Assembly (NCBI GenBank): GCA_031181145.1
Contig: JAPSLB010000014.1
Coordinates: forward strand, 28,128-92,127
DNA from: Microvirga sp.
GTDB lineage: Bacteria > Pseudomonadota > Alphaproteobacteria > Rhizobiales > Beijerinckiaceae
Reading direction: 5' to 3'
DNA: 64,000 bases
Shown here: positions 21,845 through 30,882 of the stretch, piece by piece
Layout: each line of letters starts with the position of its first letter
Position numbering within the stretch: position 1 is the stretch's first letter
The notes under the pieces: model-generated
The model's input: the letters and a program-made list of their open reading frames with translations, nothing else
What the model was told of the DNA's origin: nothing
Database searches by the model: none
Position numbers and translations under genes: made by a program

Positions 21845-23287
21845 ATGATGAACCCCGTCCTCGCCATTCCCGCTTTCGGTCCCGTTCTGCCGGAGATCAT
21901 CCTCGCAGCGGGCGCTCTTGTCCTGGTTCTCGTCGGCGCGATCCGCGGCGAGCGCTCCGGAGAGGGTATGAACATCATCGCCCTTGCGCTTCTGGCCGCC
22001 GCATTCGTGGCGGTGCTGATGCTCCCGGACGAGCGCGTCGAGACCATGTATGGCTCCTTCGTGATCGACGGTTTCGCCAAGTTCATGAAGGTGCTCACGC
22101 TGGTGGCTTCCGCAGGCGGCGTGATCCTTTCGATGGACTACATGCGCCGCGAAGGCATCAGCCGCTTCGAGTATCCGATCCTGATCGTGCTCTCGACGCT
22201 CGGTATGATGATGGTGATCTCGGCCAACGACCTGATCGCCCTCTATCTCGGCCTGGAGCTGCTCAGCCTCTCGTCCTACGTCATTGCCGCCTTCGACCGC
22301 GACAATGTCCGCTCCACGGAGGCTGGCCTGAAGTATTTTGTTCTGGGCTCCCTGTCCTCGGGCATGCTGCTCTATGGCGCGTCGCTGGTTTACGGGTTCA
22401 CCGGAAGCGTGTCCTTCCCGGCCATCGCTGGAATCCTGCAGGGGCAGGTGGGCATCGGCGCCATCGTCGGTGTCGTGTTCGTCGCCGCAGGCATCGCGTT
22501 CAAGATTTCCGCCGTGCCGTTCCATATGTGGACGCCGGACGTCTACGAGGGATCGCCGACTCCGGTGGCGGCGTTCTTTGCCGCCGCTCCCAAGATGGCC
22601 GGCATGGCTATGGCGACCCGCGTCTTCATCGACGCCTTCCCGGGCATCGTGGACCAGTGGCAGCAGATCATCGTCTTCATCTCGATCGCCTCGATGACGC
22701 TGGGCTCGTTTGCCGCTATCGGCCAGCGCAACATCAAACGCCTGATGGCCTATTCCTCCATCGGCAATGTCGGCTATGCGCTGATCGGCCTCGCCGCCGG
22801 AACCGTGGAGGGCATCCAGGGTGTGGCAGTCTACATGGCCATCTATCTCGCCATGACGCTCGGCGCCTTCGCGGTCATTCTCGGCCTGCGTCGCGGAAAC
22901 GTGATGTTCGAGAACGTCGAGGATCTGTCCGGCCTCGCCCGCACGCATCCGGTTATGGCTTTCTGTCTGGCGATGATGATGTTCTCTCTTGCTGGCATCC
23001 CGCCGCTCGCCGGCTTCTTTGCCAAGTTCGCGGTGTTCAACGCGGCGATCAACGCCAATCTGGTGGCCCTCGCCATCATCGGCGTCGTAACCAGCGTGAT
23101 CGGCGCATACTATTACCTTCGCATCGTGAAGGTGATGTACTTCGATGAGCCGGGGGCAGCCTACGATTCCATGCCTGCAGGCGTTAAGCTGGTGCTCGGC
23201 CTGTCCAGCGTGTTCGTGGTGCTCTTCGGTATCGTCCCGGCTCCGTTGGTCGCGGCTGCGGGAGCCGCTGCTCGCTCCCTGTTCTGA
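21845..23287 (+). CDS. nuoN: NADH-quinone oxidoreductase subunit N
   Basis: A 480-residue antiporter-like subunit, third pump and last gene of the nuo operon. Motifs: SANDLIALYLGLELLSLSSY, FKISAVPFHMWTPDVYEGSP and AYSSIGNVGYALIG. The start is one of two adjacent ATGs at 21845 and 21848; the TTG-like lead at 21827 overlaps nuoM. Its TGA stop shares one base with the birA ATG. Confidence 0.96.
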   Translation: MMNPVLAIPAFGPVLPEIILAAGALVLVLVGAIRGERSGEGMNIIALALLAAAFVAVLMLPDERVETMYGSFVIDGFAKFMKVLTLVASAGGVILSMDYMRREGISRFEYPILIVLSTLGMMMVISANDLIALYLGLELLSLSSYVIAAFDRDNVRSTEAGLKYFVLGSLSSGMLLYGASLVYGFTGSVSFPAIAGILQGQVGIGAIVGVVFVAAGIAFKISAVPFHMWTPDVYEGSPTPVAAFFAAAPKMAGMAMATRVFIDAFPGIVDQWQQIIVFISIASMTLGSFAAIGQRNIKRLMAYSSIGNVGYALIGLAAGTVEGIQGVAVYMAIYLAMTLGAFAVILGLRRGNVMFENVEDLSGLARTHPVMAFCLAMMMFSLAGIPPLAGFFAKFAVFNAAINANLVALAIIGVVTSVIGAYYYLRIVKVMYFDEPGAAYDSMPAGVKLVLGLSSVFVVLFGIVPAPLVAAAGAAARSLF

Positions 23288-24093
23288 TGGTGAAGCTGTC
23301 GCCCGAAGCCGAGGCCGCCGGTTATCGGCTCGTCTCCATCGAGGCGACGGACTCGACCAATGACGATGCGCTCCAGGCCGCGCGCTCCGGCGATCCGGGG
23401 CCGCTCTGGATCGTGGCGGCAGAACAGCGCGCGGGCAGGGGGCGGCATGGCCGGCAATGGGCGTCGCCTCAAGGCAATCTCTACGCCAGCCTCCTGCTGA
23501 CGGATCCCTGCGAGGCGCAGCACGCCCCGCAGCTCGGCTTCGTCGCCGGCCTCGCCCTGCATGAGGCCATCGAGGCCGTGACGGGTGTCGGCGCACCGCG
23601 CCTGTCCCTCAAATGGCCGAACGATCTTCTGCTCGACGGTGGGAAGGTTTCCGGTCTGCTCCTCGAAGGACACAGGTTCGATGGCAACGGCCCGCTGGCG
23701 ATCGTGATCGGCTTCGGCGTGAACGTGGCCTTCGCGCCCACAGGCACGCCCTACCCGGCCTCGGCCCTTCAAGCCGTCAGGCCGGGGTTGACACGCGAGG
23801 CGATTTTCCGGGCTCTTTCCGCCGCCTTCGCGCAAACCTTCTCCGCGTGGCGCAACGCAGCACGCATGAACGCTGCCGATCCCTTCGGGCCGATTCGTCG
23901 GCTGTGGCTGGAACGCGCGGCGGGGATTGGGCAGGAGGTGACCCTTCGCCTTCCTTCCGGCGAGAGGCGAGGTCTTTTCGAAGGGCTCGACCGATCCGGC
24001 CGCCTTCAGCTGAAAACCGTCTCAGGGACGGAACTCATCGACGCCGGCGATCTTTATTTTCCTCGTTTGCTGCACGATATAGCCAAGCCTTAG
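23287..24093 (+). CDS. birA: Biotin--[acetyl-CoA-carboxylase] ligase
   Basis: A 268-residue enzyme that activates biotin with ATP and attaches it to the carrier domain of biotin-dependent carboxylases. Motifs: STNDDAL, AGRGRHGRQWASPQGNLYAS (biotinyl-AMP loop), LSLKWPNDLLLDGGKVSGLL and GFGVNV. There is no N-terminal helix-turn-helix, so it is a monofunctional ligase and not a repressor. The start overlaps the nuoN stop (TGATG), a coupling seen across this order. Confidence 0.95.
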   Translation: MVKLSPEAEAAGYRLVSIEATDSTNDDALQAARSGDPGPLWIVAAEQRAGRGRHGRQWASPQGNLYASLLLTDPCEAQHAPQLGFVAGLALHEAIEAVTGVGAPRLSLKWPNDLLLDGGKVSGLLLEGHRFDGNGPLAIVIGFGVNVAFAPTGTPYPASALQAVRPGLTREAIFRALSAAFAQTFSAWRNAARMNAADPFGPIRRLWLERAAGIGQEVTLRLPSGERRGLFEGLDRSGRLQLKTVSGTELIDAGDLYFPRLLHDIAKP

Positions 24094-24121
24094 CGCTGGC
24101 ATGACAAGGTCTTGATCAAGT

Positions 24122-25795
24122 ATGGCATCCCCCCAGGACGAATTGGTGTTTCTGCCCCTCGGTGGGCTCGGCGAAATCGGCATGAATGCCGCCCTTTACG
24201 GCTTCGGGCCGGAGACGGACCGGCAATGGATCCTTGTCGATTGCGGCATGGGCTTCGGCGGCGAGGAGCAACTGCCGGGGATCGATCTCGTCTATCCGGA
24301 TCTGCGTTTCATCGAAGAGGAGAGGCACAACCTGCTCGGCATCTTCATCACCCACGCGCACGAGGATCATATCGGCGCGCTCGTGGAGATGTGGCCGCGC
24401 CTGCGTGCCCCGGTCTATGCCACCAAGTTCGCCATCGGCCTGCTGGAAACCCGCCGCCTGTCCGAGGCGGACGCGCCGAAGATCGAACTCAACGAGATCG
24501 CGCCCGGGCAGCGTCTGAAACTCGGCAGCTTCGATGTTGAGTATGTGCCGGTGGCCCACTCGATCCCGGAGTCGAACGCGCTCGCGATCCGAACGCCGCA
24601 CGGGCTCGTGGTTCACACGGGCGACTGGAAGCTCGATTCGACACCGTATCTCGGTAGCCTCACGTCTGAAGAGACGTTCCGTAAGCTGGGGGAGGAGGGA
24701 GTTCTCGCGCTCGTCTGCGACTCCACCAATGTGGTGCGAGAGGGCGAAAGTCCGAGCGAGGCGGATGTAGCCAGGAACCTGGCTGCTCTCATCAAGGATG
24801 CGCCGCATCGTGTCGCCATCACCACCTTCGCTTCCAATGTGGCGCGCATCCGTTCCGTAGCAGAAGCAGCGCGGGAGTGTGGACGCGAGGTGGTCGTGGT
24901 CGGCCGTGCGATGGACCGCGTTGTGGATGTCGCTAAGGAATGCGGTTATCTCGACGGCCTTCCCGAGTTTCGCTCGCTCGAGAACTTCGGCTACATCCCC
25001 CGCGACAAGGTGGTCGCCGTCCTCACTGGCTCGCAGGGCGAGCCGCGCGCGGCGCTGGCACGGATCGCCTCGGACGAGCATCCGGACATCGCCTTGACGG
25101 CGGGCGACCGCGTCATCTTCTCGTCCCGCGCCATTCCCGGGAATGAGAAGGGAGTTGGCGCCATCATCAACAACCTGATCGAGCAGGGCATCGAGGTCAT
25201 CACCGACCGAACGGAGCTGGTTCACGTCTCGGGGCATCCGCGGCGGGGCGAGCTCGCGAAGATGTATGAGTGGACGAAACCACGCATCGCCATTCCGGCC
25301 CATGGCGAGCCGCTGCATCTGGCCGAGCACGCCAAGTTCGCGCGCCAGCAGGGCGTCCCGGAAGTGGTGCGCGCCAAGAACGGCTCCCTCGTGCGCCTCG
25401 CGCCCGGCAAAGCCGAGATTATCGACACCGTCCCGGCAGGACGAATCTACAAGGACGGCAATATCGTTATCCCGGCAGGCGAGCGCGCCATTCCGGAGCG
25501 CCGCAAGCTCGCCTTCTCGGGAATCGTGACCGTTGCCATCGCCATCGACGACCGTGGCGAGATCGTCGGCGATCCGGTGGTGGATGCGATGGGCCTGCCT
25601 GAGAGGAACCGGCAGGGCCGCGACCTGACCGATATCATCGCCGATACGGTGGCCGATCTGCTCGACAGCTTGCCCAAGGCCAAGCGGCGTGACCCCGAGG
25701 CCGTGGAGAATGCCGTTCACCGGGCCGTGCGCGCCGCCGTGAACCAGGAATGGGGCAAGAAGCCTGCCTGTCATGTTCTCGTAATCGAGGTATAA
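24122..25795 (+). CDS. rnj: Ribonuclease J
   Basis: A 557-residue metallo-beta-lactamase/beta-CASP ribonuclease with endo- and 5'-exonuclease activity in mRNA decay and rRNA maturation. The zinc site HAHEDHIGAL is at about residue 77, HSIPES and VVHTGDWKLD follow, and the beta-CASP region has STNVVREGESPSE. The RNase J C-terminal domain ends in a VLVIEV strand. It lies 28 bases after birA. The family usually has about 550 residues, so the protein looks complete. Confidence 0.95.
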   Translation: MASPQDELVFLPLGGLGEIGMNAALYGFGPETDRQWILVDCGMGFGGEEQLPGIDLVYPDLRFIEEERHNLLGIFITHAHEDHIGALVEMWPRLRAPVYATKFAIGLLETRRLSEADAPKIELNEIAPGQRLKLGSFDVEYVPVAHSIPESNALAIRTPHGLVVHTGDWKLDSTPYLGSLTSEETFRKLGEEGVLALVCDSTNVVREGESPSEADVARNLAALIKDAPHRVAITTFASNVARIRSVAEAARECGREVVVVGRAMDRVVDVAKECGYLDGLPEFRSLENFGYIPRDKVVAVLTGSQGEPRAALARIASDEHPDIALTAGDRVIFSSRAIPGNEKGVGAIINNLIEQGIEVITDRTELVHVSGHPRRGELAKMYEWTKPRIAIPAHGEPLHLAEHAKFARQQGVPEVVRAKNGSLVRLAPGKAEIIDTVPAGRIYKDGNIVIPAGERAIPERRKLAFSGIVTVAIAIDDRGEIVGDPVVDAMGLPERNRQGRDLTDIIADTVADLLDSLPKAKRRDPEAVENAVHRAVRAAVNQEWGKKPACHVLVIEV

Positions 25796-25827
25796 GACGG
25801 CCTCGTTCCGTCTTCGAGGGGAGCACA

Positions 25828-26232
25828 ATGCTCGGTCGCTTGAACCATGTCGCCATTGCCGTTCGGGATCTCGCGGCGGCCTCGGAACTCTATCGAGGGA
25901 CGCTCGGCGCCCAAGTGTCGGAGCCCGTGGCCCTGGAGGAGCACGGCGTGACGGTGGTGTTCGTCATCCTGCCGAACACTAAGATCGAGCTTCTGGAGCC
26001 CCTTGGCGGAGATTCCCCCATTGCAAAGTTCCTGGAACGGAATCCCGACGGCGGCATCCATCATGTCTGCTACGAGGTGGAGGATATTCTGGCCGCGAGG
26101 GATCGGCTTGTGAATTCCGGGGCCCGGGTGCTGGGCTCGAGCGAACCGAAGATCGGAGCCCATGGGAAGCCGGTGCTTTTTCTGCACCCCAAGGATTTCA
26201 ACGGGACCCTTATCGAGCTTGAGCAAGTCTGA
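25828..26232 (+). CDS. mce: Methylmalonyl-CoA epimerase
   Basis: A 134-residue glyoxalase-fold (VOC) enzyme that interconverts (R)- and (S)-methylmalonyl-CoA in propionyl-CoA metabolism or the ethylmalonyl-CoA pathway. Metal ligands are visible: His in LNHVAIAVRDL, His in GGIHHVCYEVEDI and Glu in GTLIELEQV, with the segment KIELLEPLG between them. The ATG at 25828 has GAGGGGAG upstream and gives the standard N-terminus. Confidence 0.93.
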   Translation: MLGRLNHVAIAVRDLAAASELYRGTLGAQVSEPVALEEHGVTVVFVILPNTKIELLEPLGGDSPIAKFLERNPDGGIHHVCYEVEDILAARDRLVNSGARVLGSSEPKIGAHGKPVLFLHPKDFNGTLIELEQV

Positions 26233-26242
26233 GGATAAGCTG

Positions 26243-26578
26243 TTGATAAATCTGATAAAAGCTCTTTCAGTCTCGCTGTGGTCCACCCTGGCCGTGGTGG
26301 CCGTCATTTCTGCGGCCGGCATTGCGATTGCCGTCAATGGTTTCGATCTGAGGGTGAGCGGAGGTTTGGCCCTTTACTTCGTTATCTGGTGGACCCTTCT
26401 CTTTGCGATCCTTCCGTTCGGCGTCCGCAGCCAGGCGGAAAGCGGAGAGGTCGTGGCGGGCAGCGAGCCAGGAGCTCCGACTGTCCACGGACTCCAGGAG
26501 AAGGCGATCTGGACGAGCCTGGTGTCTTCCGTCGTTCTGGTCCTCGTGGCGGCCATATTCCCGCTGGCGGGTCTTTGA
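26243..26578 (+). CDS. DUF1467 family membrane protein
   Basis: A 111-residue protein with two hydrophobic segments around a conserved core, ALYFVIWWTLLFAILPFGVR, then GSEPGAPTVHGLQEKAIWTS and a second helix. This is the DUF1467 family, common in alphaproteobacteria and of unknown function. I place the start at TTG 26243, after AGGATAAG, 10 bases past the mce stop; the extra N-terminal helix this adds is longer than in many relatives, so a later start is possible. Likely cotranscribed with rnj and mce. Confidence 0.8.
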   Translation: MINLIKALSVSLWSTLAVVAVISAAGIAIAVNGFDLRVSGGLALYFVIWWTLLFAILPFGVRSQAESGEVVAGSEPGAPTVHGLQEKAIWTSLVSSVVLVLVAAIFPLAGL

Positions 26579-26621
26579 GGACCTGAAACAGGCTTGGCCT
26601 TCCCTTTTCTCCTCCATCCTC

Positions 26622-26644
26622 ATGGTCGGGCTTGTCCCGACCAT
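26622..26644. repeat. REP-like palindromic element between DUF1467 and proS
   Basis: 9-bp arms ATGGTCGGG (26622-26630) and CCCGACCAT (26636-26644) around a CTTGT loop, followed by CCACG. It has the same layout as the element at 11045-11067; the one changed arm base is matched by a compensating change in the other arm. Confidence 0.75.
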
Positions 26645-26720
26645 CCACGTCTTTGAGCCGTCGCGCCGGAAAAGGGGGATATCAGGCAAAGACCGGGCGA
26701 CGAGGAGGAGAGCTGGAAAC

Positions 26721-26948
26721 CTAGAGAACAAAAGAAAAAGCAAGGCTTTCGCCTTGCTGAAATGCCTTATGGCGTTGTTTTGATCCCTGGCTTTTTGGCA
26801 CCATCGCCTCACTCGGCGCTTGGGGATCGCGTTCCTCCCGAAACTCGGACCGCAGCCTCTGCCTGTTTGTAAGGTCTGAGACGTTAGCAATGGTTTTATA
26901 GTTGGCTTCCCTACCGGTGTCACTATTTTTGGGCAGGGTCTGATGCAT
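26721..26948 (-). CDS. Possible small hydrophilic protein, low confidence
   Basis: A 75-codon frame on the minus strand in an otherwise empty interval. The product would be basic and hydrophilic (NRQRLRSEFREERDPQAPSE is the densest part), without a signal or membrane segment. I know of no matching family, and no clear ribosome binding site precedes the ATG at 26948. The terminator-like hairpin at 26739-26758 lies inside its last codons, which fits a noncoding transcript at least as well as a protein. Confidence 0.25.
   Translation of the reverse strand: MHQTLPKNSDTGREANYKTIANVSDLTNRQRLRSEFREERDPQAPSEAMVPKSQGSKQRHKAFQQGESLAFSFVL
26731..26758 (-). terminator. Minus-strand intrinsic terminator
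   Basis: On the minus strand, AGCAAGGC, a GAAA tetraloop and GCCTTGCT form an 8-bp stem (26739-26758), followed at once by TTTTCTTT. A stable tetraloop and a U-tract make this a good terminator. It implies a leftward transcript that starts in the 26760-27100 interval. Confidence 0.6.
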
Positions 26949-27102
26949 TTTATGGCAATTATTGTATTGATCTTTGGTCTAATCCATTGCGTCGCAGGCC
27001 TCAGGGCGGGAAGGCAGCTTGTCTTTTCCGCCTTCCCTGTGTTGTGTGCTGAAAACGAGTCGTGACTCACTGTTCCATTCCTATCGAGACTGAAGGCGTC
27101 CT

Positions 27103-28431
27103 ATGCGTTTGAGCCGCTATTTCCTTCCCATTCTCCGCGAGACGCCGAAAGAGGCGGAGATCGTCTCCCATCGCCTCATGCTGCGCGCCGGTATGATCCG
27201 CCAGGAGGCGGCGGGCATCTATGCCTGGCTGCCGCTGGGCCTGAAGGTGCTCAACAAGGTCAACGCCATCGTCCGCGAAGAGCAGAATCGCTCCGGCGCC
27301 ATCGAACTTCTGATGCCGACGATCCAGTCGGCCGATCTCTGGCGGGAATCGGGCCGCTACGATGCCTATGGCAAGGAGATGCTGCGCATCCAGGACCGGC
27401 ACGAGCGCGAGATGCTCTTCGGCCCGACCAACGAGGAGATGATCACCGAGATCTTCCGGGGCTATGTGCGCTCCTATAAGGACCTGCCCCTGAACCTCTA
27501 CCATATTCAGTGGAAGTTCCGTGACGAGGTGCGCCCGCGCTTCGGGGTCATGCGCTCCCGCGAGTTCCTGATGAAGGATGCGTATTCCTTTGATCTGGAC
27601 CAGGCCGGTGCGGTTCACTCCTACAACAAGATGTTCGTGGCCTATCTGCGAACCTTCGCCCGCATGGGCCTGAAGGCAATTCCGATGCGCGCCGATACGG
27701 GCCCCATCGGCGGGAATCTCAGTCACGAGTTCATCATTCTCGCTTCCACCGGCGAGAGCGAGGTGTTCTGCCACGCGGATTACCTCGACTACGAGATCCC
27801 GCCGGCGGACACGGATTTCGATGACATCTCCGGCCTGCAGGGCACCGTCGACAAGTGGACGGCGCTTTATGCCGCCACTTCGGAAATGCACGACACGGCA
27901 GCCTTCGATGCCGTCCCTGACGACAAGAGAATGTCCGCGCGAGGCATCGAGGTCGGCCACATTTTCTATTTCGGCACCAAGTATTCCGAGCCCATGGGGG
28001 CGAAGGTCATGGGACCGGACGGGCAGGAGAGGCCGGTTCACATGGGCTCCTACGGGATCGGCCCCAGCCGGCTGATCGCCGCCATCATCGAGGCGAGCCA
28101 TGACGAGAACGGCATCATCTGGCCCGAGGCCGTGGCTCCGTTCGACGTGGCGATCCTCAATCTGAAGGTGGGCGATTCCGGCACTGATGCGGCAAGCGAG
28201 CGGCTGTACCGCGAGCTCTCGGCCGCTGGCCGGGACGTGCTCTACGACGACCGCGACGAGCGCCCGGGCGGGAAATTCGCCACCGCGGATCTCGTCGGCG
28301 TGCCGTGGCAGGTGCTTATCGGGCCGAAGAGCCTCGCCGAGGGCAAGGTGGAGTTGAAGAACCGCGCCACCGGCGAGCGTGAGCTTTTGTCGGTCGATGA
28401 TGTGGTCTCGCGGCTGACGGCGCATAAATAA
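27103..28431 (+). CDS. proS: Prolyl-tRNA synthetase (short alphaproteobacterial form)
   Basis: A 442-residue class II synthetase that charges tRNA-Pro in the cytoplasm. Motifs: [20 protein letters not shown], the motif 2 block [32 protein letters not shown] and the C-terminal anticodon domain with [19 protein letters not shown]. Length and layout show that the long editing insertion of E. coli ProS (about 570 residues) is absent, as is usual in this class. A GAAGGCG site precedes the ATG. The lolC-type gene follows after 5 bases. Confidence 0.95.
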   Translation: MRLSRYFLPILRETPKEAEIVSHRLMLRAGMIRQEAAGIYAWLPLGLKVLNKVNAIVREEQNRSGAIELLMPTIQSADLWRESGRYDAYGKEMLRIQDRHEREMLFGPTNEEMITEIFRGYVRSYKDLPLNLYHIQWKFRDEVRPRFGVMRSREFLMKDAYSFDLDQAGAVHSYNKMFVAYLRTFARMGLKAIPMRADTGPIGGNLSHEFIILASTGESEVFCHADYLDYEIPPADTDFDDISGLQGTVDKWTALYAATSEMHDTAAFDAVPDDKRMSARGIEVGHIFYFGTKYSEPMGAKVMGPDGQERPVHMGSYGIGPSRLIAAIIEASHDENGIIWPEAVAPFDVAILNLKVGDSGTDAASERLYRELSAAGRDVLYDDRDERPGGKFATADLVGVPWQVLIGPKSLAEGKVELKNRATGERELLSVDDVVSRLTAHK

Positions 28432-28436
28432 GCCAC

Positions 28437-29711
28437 ATGGCCAAAGAAGCACCGACCGGAACCAAGCCTTTCTCGCTCTTCGAGTGGATGCTCGCCGGGC
28501 GCTACCTGCGCACGCGGCGGCGGGAGGGGTTCGTGTCGGTCATCGCAGGGTTTTCGTTCCTGGGCATCATGCTGGGCGTCGCTACGCTCATCGTGGTGCT
28601 CTCGGTCATGAATGGCTTCCGCAAGGAACTGCTCGACAAGATCGTGGGCATCAACGGCCACATCTTCGTGGCGCCCATCGAGAGCCCGCTCACCGATTAT
28701 CCCGAGGTCGCCGCGCGCATTGCCGCCGTGCCGGGCGTGAGGCGGGCGATCCCACTCGTGGAGGGCCAAGCCTTCGGCTCGTCGCAATACAACGGCAGCG
28801 GCGTTCTCGTGCGCGGCATCCGCTCGAACGACCTGCGCCAGATCGAGCATGTCGCGGGCAATATCCGTCAGGGATCGCTGGACAATTTCGACGAAGGCGA
28901 GGGTGTTGCCATCGGCCGCCGCCTGGCCGAGGCCCTGTCGATCCAGGCGGGTGACACGCTGACCCTCATCACGCCCCGCGGGGCCGCGACGCCCTTCGGC
29001 ACCGCGCCACGCGTGAAGGGTTATCCCGTCAAGGCGGTGTTCGAAATCGGCATGTCGGAGTTCGACTCCACCTTCGTCTTCATGCCGCTCACCGAGGCGC
29101 AGAACTATTTCAACCGCCAGGGCGACGTGCAGCTCATCGAGGTCTATCTCAATGATGCCGACAGGGTCGATCAGGCCCGTGCCGCCATCGAGGAGGCGGC
29201 CGGCCGGCCGATCCTGATGACCGACTGGCGGCAACGCAACCGCACCTTCTTCGGCGCATTGGAGGTGGAACGAAACGTGATGTTCCTCATCCTCACGCTG
29301 ATCGTCCTGGTGGCGGCGCTCAACATCATCTCGGGCCTGATCATGCTGGTGAAGGACAAGTCCAGCGACATCGCGATCCTGCGCACCATGGGGGCTACGC
29401 GCGGCGCGGTGATGCGCATCTTCCTCATCACCGGCGCGTCCATCGGCATCGTCGGCACCCTCGCGGGCTTCGGGCTCGGGCTGCTGCTCGCTCTCAATGT
29501 CGAGCACATCCGCGATTTCATCTCCCGGCTCACGAATACCAATCTGTTCCCGGCAGAGCTCTATTTCCTCAGTCGCCTGCCGGCCGACGTGAATCCGACC
29601 GAGGTCGCGACAATCCTCATCATGGCGATGGTTCTGTCGCTGCTTGCGACCCTCTATCCCTCCTGGCGGGCTGCGAAGCTCGACCCCGTCGAAGCGCTGC
29701 GTTACGGTTGA
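28437..29711 (+). CDS. Lipoprotein-releasing ABC transporter permease, LolC/LolE family
   Basis: A 424-residue inner-membrane permease that, with LolD, extracts lipoproteins and passes them to LolA. One helix near residues 36-56 is followed by a large periplasmic domain (about 60-270) and three C-terminal helices. Motifs: [32 protein letters not shown] and [20 protein letters not shown] (the coupling helix). A single permease gene pairs with lolD here, so it probably acts as a homodimer (often called LolF in such species). Confidence 0.93.
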   Translation: MAKEAPTGTKPFSLFEWMLAGRYLRTRRREGFVSVIAGFSFLGIMLGVATLIVVLSVMNGFRKELLDKIVGINGHIFVAPIESPLTDYPEVAARIAAVPGVRRAIPLVEGQAFGSSQYNGSGVLVRGIRSNDLRQIEHVAGNIRQGSLDNFDEGEGVAIGRRLAEALSIQAGDTLTLITPRGAATPFGTAPRVKGYPVKAVFEIGMSEFDSTFVFMPLTEAQNYFNRQGDVQLIEVYLNDADRVDQARAAIEEAAGRPILMTDWRQRNRTFFGALEVERNVMFLILTLIVLVAALNIISGLIMLVKDKSSDIAILRTMGATRGAVMRIFLITGASIGIVGTLAGFGLGLLLALNVEHIRDFISRLTNTNLFPAELYFLSRLPADVNPTEVATILIMAMVLSLLATLYPSWRAAKLDPVEALRYG

Positions 29712-29713
29712 TC

Positions 29714-30409
29714 ATGGCGTCCGGACAAACCCAGCCCGCCCTCCACCTCTCTCAAGTCGAGCGCCGCTATCCCCAGGGGGACACCTTCCTGGAGGTGTTG
29801 CGCGGGGCGGAACTCGCGATCTGGCCGGGAGAGATCGTAGCCCTCATCGCGCCTTCCGGCACCGGCAAGTCCACGCTGCTGCACGTTGCGGGCCTTCTGG
29901 AGAAGCCCGATGGCGGCGAGGTCTATGTGGGCGGCAAGCCGACCTCGCACATGAACGATAAGGATCGCACGCGCGTCCGTCGCGAGGAGCTGGGTTTTGT
30001 CTATCAGTTCCACCACCTGCTGCCGGAGCTGTCGGCTCTCGAGAACGTGGTGATCCCTCAGCTCATTCGCGGTCTGCCGAAAGCGGAGGCCGAGAACAGA
30101 GCCAACCAGCTCCTGACCTTCCTGGGTCTCGGCAAGCGCCTCAAGCACCGTCCGGGCGAACTCTCGGGCGGTGAGCAGCAGCGTGTGGCCATCGCCCGCG
30201 CAGTCGCCAACGCGCCGCGCCTGCTTCTCGCGGACGAGCCGACCGGGAATCTCGATCCGCATACCTCGGACCGCGTCTTCCAGACCCTGGTGGCCATCGT
30301 GCGCGCCTCGCGCCTCGCGGCACTGATCGCCACACACAATATGGATCTGGCCGCGCGCATGGACCGTCGCGTCACCATCCGGGATGGGTTGATCGTCCAG
30401 CTGCCCTGA
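29714..30409 (+). CDS. lolD: Lipoprotein-releasing ABC transporter ATP-binding protein
   Basis: A 231-residue ATPase that powers lipoprotein release. Walker A is in [17 protein letters not shown], the signature motif is [17 protein letters not shown], Walker B is [12 protein letters not shown], and the H-loop His is in [10 protein letters not shown]. The start at ATG 29714 is 2 bases past the permease stop; a TTG at 29708 would overlap that stop. Confidence 0.95.
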   Translation: MASGQTQPALHLSQVERRYPQGDTFLEVLRGAELAIWPGEIVALIAPSGTGKSTLLHVAGLLEKPDGGEVYVGGKPTSHMNDKDRTRVRREELGFVYQFHHLLPELSALENVVIPQLIRGLPKAEAENRANQLLTFLGLGKRLKHRPGELSGGEQQRVAIARAVANAPRLLLADEPTGNLDPHTSDRVFQTLVAIVRASRLAALIATHNMDLAARMDRRVTIRDGLIVQLP

Positions 30410-30672
30410 ACGCCGCCATGCGATCCCCGGGTCTTCAAGCACCGGGAAGGCAAACCCGACGAGGCGCCACCCAGTCGCTGCCCATCCCCTCCGCTTGCCT
30501 CCAGCCGGGTTGCCCCTTTTTCGTCATGCCCCGCCCGTCCACGCCTTATCCCCCTGTGGTTCAAAGCATGGATGGCCGCCACAAGAGCAGCCATGTTTGG
30601 CGGTGAGCCTGGGGGTTGCAAGACTTCTTAATCCTCGATTCACCCTGTCTCCACAGCATCTCCCGCATTCAC

Positions 30673-30701
30673 TTTACAGGGAACGTTCGGCGAACATAAA
30701 T
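30673..30701 (+). promoter_or_regulatory. Promoter of the 33-codon gene, overlapped by a LexA box
   Basis: -35 TTTACA (30673-30678), a spacer of exactly 17 bp, then -10 ATAAAT (30696-30701). The first LexA box fills the spacer, so LexA bound there would block RNA polymerase. Confidence 0.65.
30681..30695 (+). promoter_or_regulatory. LexA (SOS) box 1, GAAC-N7-GAAC
   Basis: GAACGTTCGGCGAAC is a perfect match to the alphaproteobacterial LexA site. It lies between the -35 and -10 elements. Confidence 0.85.
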
Positions 30702-30716
30702 GAACACATCGAGAAC
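30702..30716 (+). promoter_or_regulatory. LexA (SOS) box 2, GAAC-N7-GAAC
   Basis: GAACACATCGAGAAC is a second perfect match, on the same strand and centred 21 bp (two helical turns) from box 1. It ends one base before the ribosome binding site. Confidence 0.85.
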
Positions 30717-30728
30717 AGGAGATCAGAC

Positions 30729-30830
30729 ATGCTTCGCATCATCATCGAAACCGCCGCTGAAATCACCTCTCTCTTCGTGTTCGGATCGGCCGTGGCAATC
30801 TGGGCCCTGGTCCTCGCGCCGGTCGCCTGA
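30729..30830 (+). CDS. 33-residue SOS-controlled single-pass membrane protein
   Basis: A short frame with a strong ribosome binding site (AGGAGAT at 30718-30724, 4 bases before the ATG). The product has 33 residues: an amphipathic start (MLRIIIETAAEITS) and a hydrophobic stretch at about residues 14-31 ending in ALVLAPVA, long enough for one membrane helix. Two perfect LexA boxes lie directly upstream. Known SOS-induced peptides of this size include SidA of Caulobacter (29 residues, inner membrane, inhibits division) and the toxin TisB. This gene resembles SidA in size, predicted topology and control. I also recall, without being able to check it, that sidA lies next to dnaE. Homology by sequence is not shown. 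dnaE starts 135 bp downstream and may be cotranscribed. Confidence 0.75.
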   Translation: MLRIIIETAAEITSLFVFGSAVAIWALVLAPVA

Positions 30831-30838
30831 TACGCGCA

Positions 30839-30882
30839 ATTCACATCTGTCCCCCTTAATTCACAGACAGCGGGATTCACAG
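30839..30882 (+). repeat. Three ATTCACA direct repeats before dnaE
   Basis: ATTCACA occurs at 30839-30845, 30860-30866 and 30876-30882. The middle copy, TAATTCACA, differs at one position from the DnaA box consensus TTATNCACA; the outer two differ at two positions. They lie 84-127 bases before the dnaE start. Confidence 0.4.

Larger units (their letters stand above)
26579..27102. other. 524-bp intergenic region before proS
   Basis: I see no supported plus-strand gene. It contains a REP-like palindrome (26622-26644), a minus-strand terminator-like hairpin (26739-26758), an AT-rich stretch at about 26890-26985, and an imperfect hairpin with 8-bp arms GGGAAGGC (27008-27015) and GCCTTCCC (27030-27037) about 65 bases before proS. 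A minus-strand frame of 75 codons (26721-26948) is discussed separately. Confidence 0.7.
30410..30728. other. 319-bp intergenic region between lolD and the 33-codon SOS gene
   Basis: I see no supported gene in the first 250 bases; the reading frames there look like noise. The last 60 bases hold a promoter and two LexA boxes, listed separately. Confidence 0.75.

Noticed and set aside
30692..30705. A third GAAC pair (30692-30695 and 30702-30705)
   Set aside because: The spacing is 6 bases, so it is just the gap between the two genuine boxes and not a site of its own.
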